The notes under the pieces were generated by a model. The model saw only the letters and a list, made by a program, of their open reading frames with translations, was not told where the DNA came from and ran no database searches. Below, piece by piece: positions 59,763-64,000 of a stretch of 64,000 nt of DNA. The stretch is from Vitellaria paradoxa. Taxonomy: Eukaryota > Streptophyta > Magnoliopsida > Ericales > Sapotaceae. The stretch is from the NCBI GenBank assembly GCA_019916065.1, contig CM034240.1:40016561-40080560 (forward strand), in the 5' to 3' direction. Position 1 is the first letter of the stretch; the number at the start of each line of letters is the position of its first letter. The translations under genes and the position numbers were made by a program.

Positions 59763-62700
59763 ATGGATAATAAGAGGAGGGTTTTGTTATTGAGGCATGT
59801 GTTGATGTTGTCTCTGGCGTTGAACGTGGGGCTGATTTTGAAGCTTGGGTATGTGGGTGAGAGCTGGGGAGCAGAGCAGAGCCATGAGTTCTGTTTGGAG
59901 CAGAAGCAGCGGAACGGATATGTTTGCGAGGCGGATTCTTCCCAAAAAGTGGCAGCGCATGTTAGCAAGGGGACGCCGCCGTTGCCAGCTCCGGCTGATG
60001 GTGGTACGGAGGTTGTAGATGATGGAGAGAGAGTCATCAATCTCGACCAGTAAGTCTAAAATCTGACCTTCCTCTGTTCTCACTCCATAGATGTCAGATT
60101 ACTCAGAAGTTTTTGATATATCACCCAGCCCCCTCAGCTTCTCCTATATGTTAAATTAGTTGAAGGAAAATGGCAGTGGAGGAGAAAAATTTACCAAAAA
60201 GGGAAATGGGAACGATTTGGCTACGGTGATGTTGTAATTAAAGTAAATTTCTATGATTTATAATTTTATTATTTTAAAGTAATAAATTCACAAAAGGCAG
60301 CTTCACTTTAGTTTAGTTCGAAGTAAACTCACAAGTGTGTCATTTTAGTTATATTTTGTGGCAAGTTTTTTTTTTTTTTTTTTAAGTTATGTACTATTTA
60401 CTCTTGTGATAATGCCTACTTTGAACTTCATTAAGCCGGTTTTAGTTTAATTTTTGGGGTGAAGCCAGGGACATTATAGTCATCTTGCACCATTAGGTGG
60501 CACTGGACTAACACGTCACTTCCGGGTGTTGTATGGGTGCCCCACGAGCCATTTATTTCTAAGTAAAATTACTTTTCTAACAATTTTTAGAACATCGAAT
60601 TACCAAAAAAAAAATTTAGAACATCTCAATTTTTGGGTAGTTTTTTGTACATATAAAAAATTTGGCAACGGGGTTATGTCTGAGAAACCACAAGGAGATG
60701 AGTAATATTTATTAGAGGGATTTGTTTATAGTTTGTGAGAGAATCCGACTCCATTAACTGTACTGCTTCCCTGCTGAGAATTCGTAACGTGCGCCAGGTG
60801 TTTGCGTGTACCAGTAACTTTGCTGCTCTGATTCTTGGCCAGTTTACAGTGACAGGTCCATGGGTGGGTGTGAATTCCCATGATGAATGTAGAGTTTGGG
60901 AAAGTCTCTTTGGAATCGGCTGTAATGCTCTCTCTCTGTTCCCAAAGTTGTGGTTGTGCTGTGGGCGCCATTGCTGGTGCTGCTTACTCAAATCAACCAC
61001 ATTAACCAGCATCATCATCATTCTCTAGTTCTTGTTTGGCACACCTAAAATTCCTAAAAAACTCAATTAGCTTTTTCTAACCATTATTCTGAGGAGAGTC
61101 AGAGACCATGTTAGCATAAATGCACCTTTTTAAGCTTACTTTTTGTAGATGCATGTTTGTGGGTCTTTGTGTCTGGCTTTGTGCAAATGGAGCATATGAA
61201 GTATTTAGTAATTGCCATTCCACGTGGACCCCATTCTGCCCTTTGAGAGTTTTGGAAGACTCAAACTGCGACTTAAATTTTTTAATATCCTCTTCCATTA
61301 GTGCTATAAGGTAAGGAAAGGAAAGTGGGTTGTGTGGATTTAAATAATCCATGGGTCGTAAGCATAACCGGTCGCAAACCCATCCCAAGTCCCTCGCTCC
61401 CTGTTATCATAAACAAAAGGATTTAGAGACTTGATGTTTTACCAGTCATCCATCCAATCATTAATCTCTGATAGGGAAGGACCCACAAGTGTTGCCTTCC
61501 ATACCTACCTTGCATGTTATGTTTTGAATATAATGCAATGACAGTTTCTTGGCAATTTATTTGTTTATCTTCATATGCTACATGGACTTGCATGTATAGT
61601 TGTTGGAAAATGCTATTGGATTAGGAAAAAAATTTACCAGGAAGTGGATTAGAATAATATGGTGATTAAGGGCGGAGCTAGGATTTTTTTTCGTCTCAGG
61701 TTGTGAGCTTGGTATTAAACTAGATTATGACCGGATATTAAATTAGATTAAAAATTTTTCTTATTGTGGGGTATGAACTGGGTATTAAATTGAGCTACGA
61801 CGTAGTATCTAATTAGACTATACGTAATTAAGTTTACATACTATCAGTATTTAAAAAAAAATTTTTGGGTCAAAATTTTGCCCACCCTAGTCAATACACT
61901 TCCGCCCCTGATGGCGATGGCAGTGCTGTAATTAAAGTAAACCTCAATGTCCCTATTATTTTAAGAGTAAATTACACCTAGACCTCCTAAACATTAGGGT
62001 AATTACACTTAGTACTCCTCAACATTTAAAATTGACAAATACCCCCTTATTTTGAAATGTTGCTAACCCCTGACCCCCTTCCGTTAATATTCCGTTAGGT
62101 TTCAGTTAAAATGATGACGTCACCAAATTTTTTTTTGCACAATACCAAGTTTACCCTTTGTTTGGAAAGTAATCGTCCGGTTTAATCCAAAGACAAACTT
62201 TCCGGTCCAATAATCTTATCTAATTTCTTCACTACCATTAGTATGCTGCAACGGCTACCGGAGGAATTAGTTGAAAAAAGAAAAAAAAAAAAAAAGAAAA
62301 AATATGGGTAAATTAAAGAGTAACAGGTGATAACACAAAAAAAAGACGAATTTTCTCTTTCATGGACGATCATGCCGGCGCCGGTAAAATGTGGGGCTTC
62401 AATTCCTTTTCGTTTTTCAGCTTTAGTGTGCAAGGGTTCTTCCCTAGAGCTTTCCCGTGGTGCGGAAATGAAACAATTTTCTTGCCTTCACCCGGCCGAT
62501 TAGGAAAGATTCCGGCTTCTCAATCAATTGAGTTTCTCCGCGCCTCTGACATGGACAGCCATAGTGGTGGTAGCTCCTGTTCTGATGCCTTCACGCTCAC
62601 TCGCTCAGACAAGATGCTGCTAATCATCAAAGCCTGCATTTGGGTCTTCGCTTCTTGCCAAATTGTTCTCTAGATTTTGCAGAAAATGGCTGGCGCCTTT

Positions 62701-64000
62701 AATGCCTCCAAATGTCCCAAAATCGAGCAGGTCCCGGAAGAAGAGATTTTTGAGGGGAAAAATAAGAGAATTCATGGAGGGGAAGAGCGTTCACTTCTGA
62801 GGATTTGATGTTGTGGAAGGAAATTGGTGGGTTAGATTTTGGGGATCCTTTGAACTTGGCCACAGTAGCCGTTCATAGCCACGGCGATCGTCAGTGACTT
62901 CTACGGTGGCAGGTAGGGGAGTGGGTCACCCTCTTACGCCGGCATCAGTCACACACACTCAATCTCTCTCTCTCTCTCTCTCTGCAAACTCGGTAGATAT
63001 ATATGTATATATATATATATATATATAAAGAGTTTATATATGTTACTGTAAAAAAAAAAAAAAATTGAAAGAGAAGAAGGTTCATAGCCACGGCGGTCGT
63101 CGGCGACTTCTACGGTGGCGGGTTGGGGAGTAGGTCACCCTCTTGCGCCGGCATCAGTTACACACACACACACACACACACATTCACTCTCTCTCTCTCT
63201 CTCTCTGCAAACTGGATAGATATATGTGTGTATATATATATATATATATAAAGAGTTTATATATGTTACTGTAAAAAAAAAAAAGAAAAAAATGAAAAAG
63301 TAGGTATTTTTGTAATTAATTAATTAAGTTATGAGTAAATTTGTCTTTACAATAAAATTTTAACAGAGTTAGTGTTCAAAGTAACAGAAGGGGGTCAGGA
63401 GTTAGTAACATTTCAAAATAAGGGGATATTTGTCAATTTTAAATGTTGAAGGGTACTAGGTGTAATTACCCTAATGTTTAGGGGGTCTAGGTGTAATTTA
63501 CCCTTATTTTAAAATGATAGGCCCACGGGTGTCCCCATCATTCTGGTTATCTTTTTACGGCTTCTCATAGTTATTTGAATGCAAAGACAGATCAGAATAC
63601 TTGTCTTAGTGCATTGTTTGACTGTGCAAGACAAAAGTATGTCCTTTCCACCATCCACTGGGGTCCCTTAATGCTAAAGTTACAATTTATGGTCTTAAGC
63701 TTTTTCCAATTGACTACCATACACTGGCTTGGTGGGGTATATATTGACCATGCGTACATTTTATCACAGTAAATCAACTTGCAGTCCTTTGTTTGTGCTA
63801 ATTTTGAAGCAGAGACCAGTGCACTTTTAGTATGGGTGGACCATCCATTGAAAACGTCAAATGGATTTAATATCACTTGTGGAGTTGATTTGTGATTTTT
63901 GTTAAGCTAGCATGGTCGTATTGTGTTTCCGGTGTACAACATTATGGAGCTGCTCCTAATTTTATACGTAATTCAATGCAGTGGTGATCCGACGATGTAC
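59763..64000 (+). CDS. TAR2: TAR2-like tryptophan aminotransferase, exon 1 and start of exon 2
   Basis: Exon 1 is 59763-60049 and exon 2 starts at 63982, running off the window. Exon 1 codes MDNKRRVLLLRHVLMLSLAL, a signal-anchor helix (about 8-30), then a variable luminal linker with two cysteines, and ends ERVINLD plus two bases (CA). The donor is CA|GTAAGT. Exon 2 (AATGCAG|T) supplies the third base to make H and continues GDPTMY. The joined INLDHGDPTMY is the start of the alliinase-C/TAA fold shared by TAA1/TAR enzymes, which convert tryptophan to indole-3-pyruvate, the first step of the main auxin pathway. The N-terminal membrane anchor points to the ER-linked TAR2 group rather than cytosolic TAA1, and no EGF-like alliinase domain is present. 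The PLP-binding core lies beyond the window. The 3,932-bp intron holds a hAT MITE and a MULE. Confidence 0.85.
60165..60300. repeat. Intronic duplicated segment, uninterrupted copy
   Basis: gttgaaggaaaatggcagtg, aaaaatttaccaaaaaggga, ggtgatgttgtaattaaagt and ttattattttaaagtaataa match the series at about 61598-61964 and 63504-63520. The second series is interrupted by the hAT MITE and the MULE, so this copy shows the empty sites. Confidence 0.7.
60301..61597. other. Middle part of TAR2 intron 1, no feature
   Basis: Open frames at 60735-61028 and 61120-61314 lack known motifs. The stretch 60720-61030 is moderately GC-rich and could be old captured coding DNA. T-run at about 60366-60384. Confidence 0.4.
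61667..61910. mobile_element. hAT-type MITE (244 bp) with 8-bp target duplication
   Basis: The left end taagggcggagctagg and the reversed right end caggggcggaagtg share the agggcgga core of hAT termini (CAGGGGCGGA). Flanks are atggtgat (61659-61666) and atggcgat (61911-61918), 7 of 8 identical. The paralogous segment at 60165-60300 lacks the insert. Confidence 0.7.
61965..63503. mobile_element. Mutator-like (MULE) non-autonomous element, copy 2
   Basis: The termini gagtaaattacacctagac and, reversed, gggtaaattacacctagac begin inverted repeats of more than 100 bp. TTATTTTAA flanks both sides (61956-61964 and 63504-63512), a perfect 9-bp duplication diagnostic of Mutator-type insertion. No transposase. 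The interior (about 62340-62960) is GC-rich with an open frame (62362-62673) whose product I do not recognise, so captured host sequence (Pack-MULE) is possible. A 209-bp tandem duplication follows at 62872-63300. It shares termini and subterminal sequence with copy 1 at 1958-3655. Confidence 0.85.
62872..63300. repeat. 209-bp tandem duplication inside the MULE
   Basis: ttcatagccacggcgatcgt...cttctacggtggc...gtcaccctcttacgccggca...(CT)n...(TA)n...gagtttatatatgttactgt-(A)n at 62872-63080 is repeated from 63081 with few substitutions. The CA, CT and TA microsatellites in each copy differ in length. Confidence 0.9.
63513..63981. other. Last part of TAR2 intron 1
   Basis: No transposon termini or coding motif. 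The small open frames on both strands (63575-63772 and reverse 63876-63592) are incidental. It ends in the acceptor AATGCAG before exon 2. Confidence 0.5.

Overview
The window is nuclear DNA from a flowering plant, almost certainly a eudicot and plausibly woody. The evidence is spliced genes with GT-AG introns up to 4.7 kb, AT-rich spacers, many CT/AT/GT microsatellites, and plant-specific transposon families (Tat and Tekay-type Ty3/gypsy, TRIM, hAT, MULE, Harbinger-type MITEs, tRNA-derived SINEs). No bacterial, organellar or viral block was found.

Three genes can be read from conserved protein segments, all on the + strand. (1) 881-13569: the 3' part of FIP37, the plant WTAP homologue of the m6A mRNA-methylation complex, with six exons visible and the 5' part upstream of the window. 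(2) 15506-21803: a complete three-exon gene for a FLOE/DUF1421 protein with a coiled coil, a Q/P/S-rich disordered region and a C-terminal UBA-like domain. (3) 59763 to the window end: the start of a TAR2-like tryptophan aminotransferase gene (auxin synthesis). Its exon 2 begins only 19 bases before the window edge, so intron 1 is 3.9 kb. A fourth gene, a MEE60-like membrane-protein gene at 46429-46932, is frame-broken and probably a pseudogene. The genes look like independent housekeeping or developmental loci with no operon-like relation.

Everything else is mobile DNA or its decay. The FIP37 introns hold a MULE, L1 and RTE LINE pieces, two SINEs (one with a perfect 11-bp target duplication), a Harbinger-type MITE and two hAT MITEs (one with a perfect 8-bp duplication). 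FLOE intron 1 holds a 288-bp TRIM with 77-bp LTRs and a perfect 5-bp duplication, next to a reversed gypsy remnant. The 22-46 kb gene desert contains a reversed Tat-lineage gypsy element (pol 31.4-35.0 kb). An extra gene runs antisense to its pol, and an array of hairpin-forming minisatellite units lies between the two. Beyond it lie a 1.06-kb foldback, a tandem AT-rich repeat cluster and a probable solo LTR. At 47.9-56.7 kb lies a degenerate Tekay-type gypsy element with both LTRs, a PBS and a MITE in its RNase H region. TAR2 intron 1 carries a second MULE (perfect 9-bp duplication) and a hAT MITE, both within one copy of a duplicated segment whose sister copy lacks them.

All reads are by eye. 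Exon boundaries were checked by codon phase. Family names rest on remembered protein motifs and terminal sequences, not on searches.
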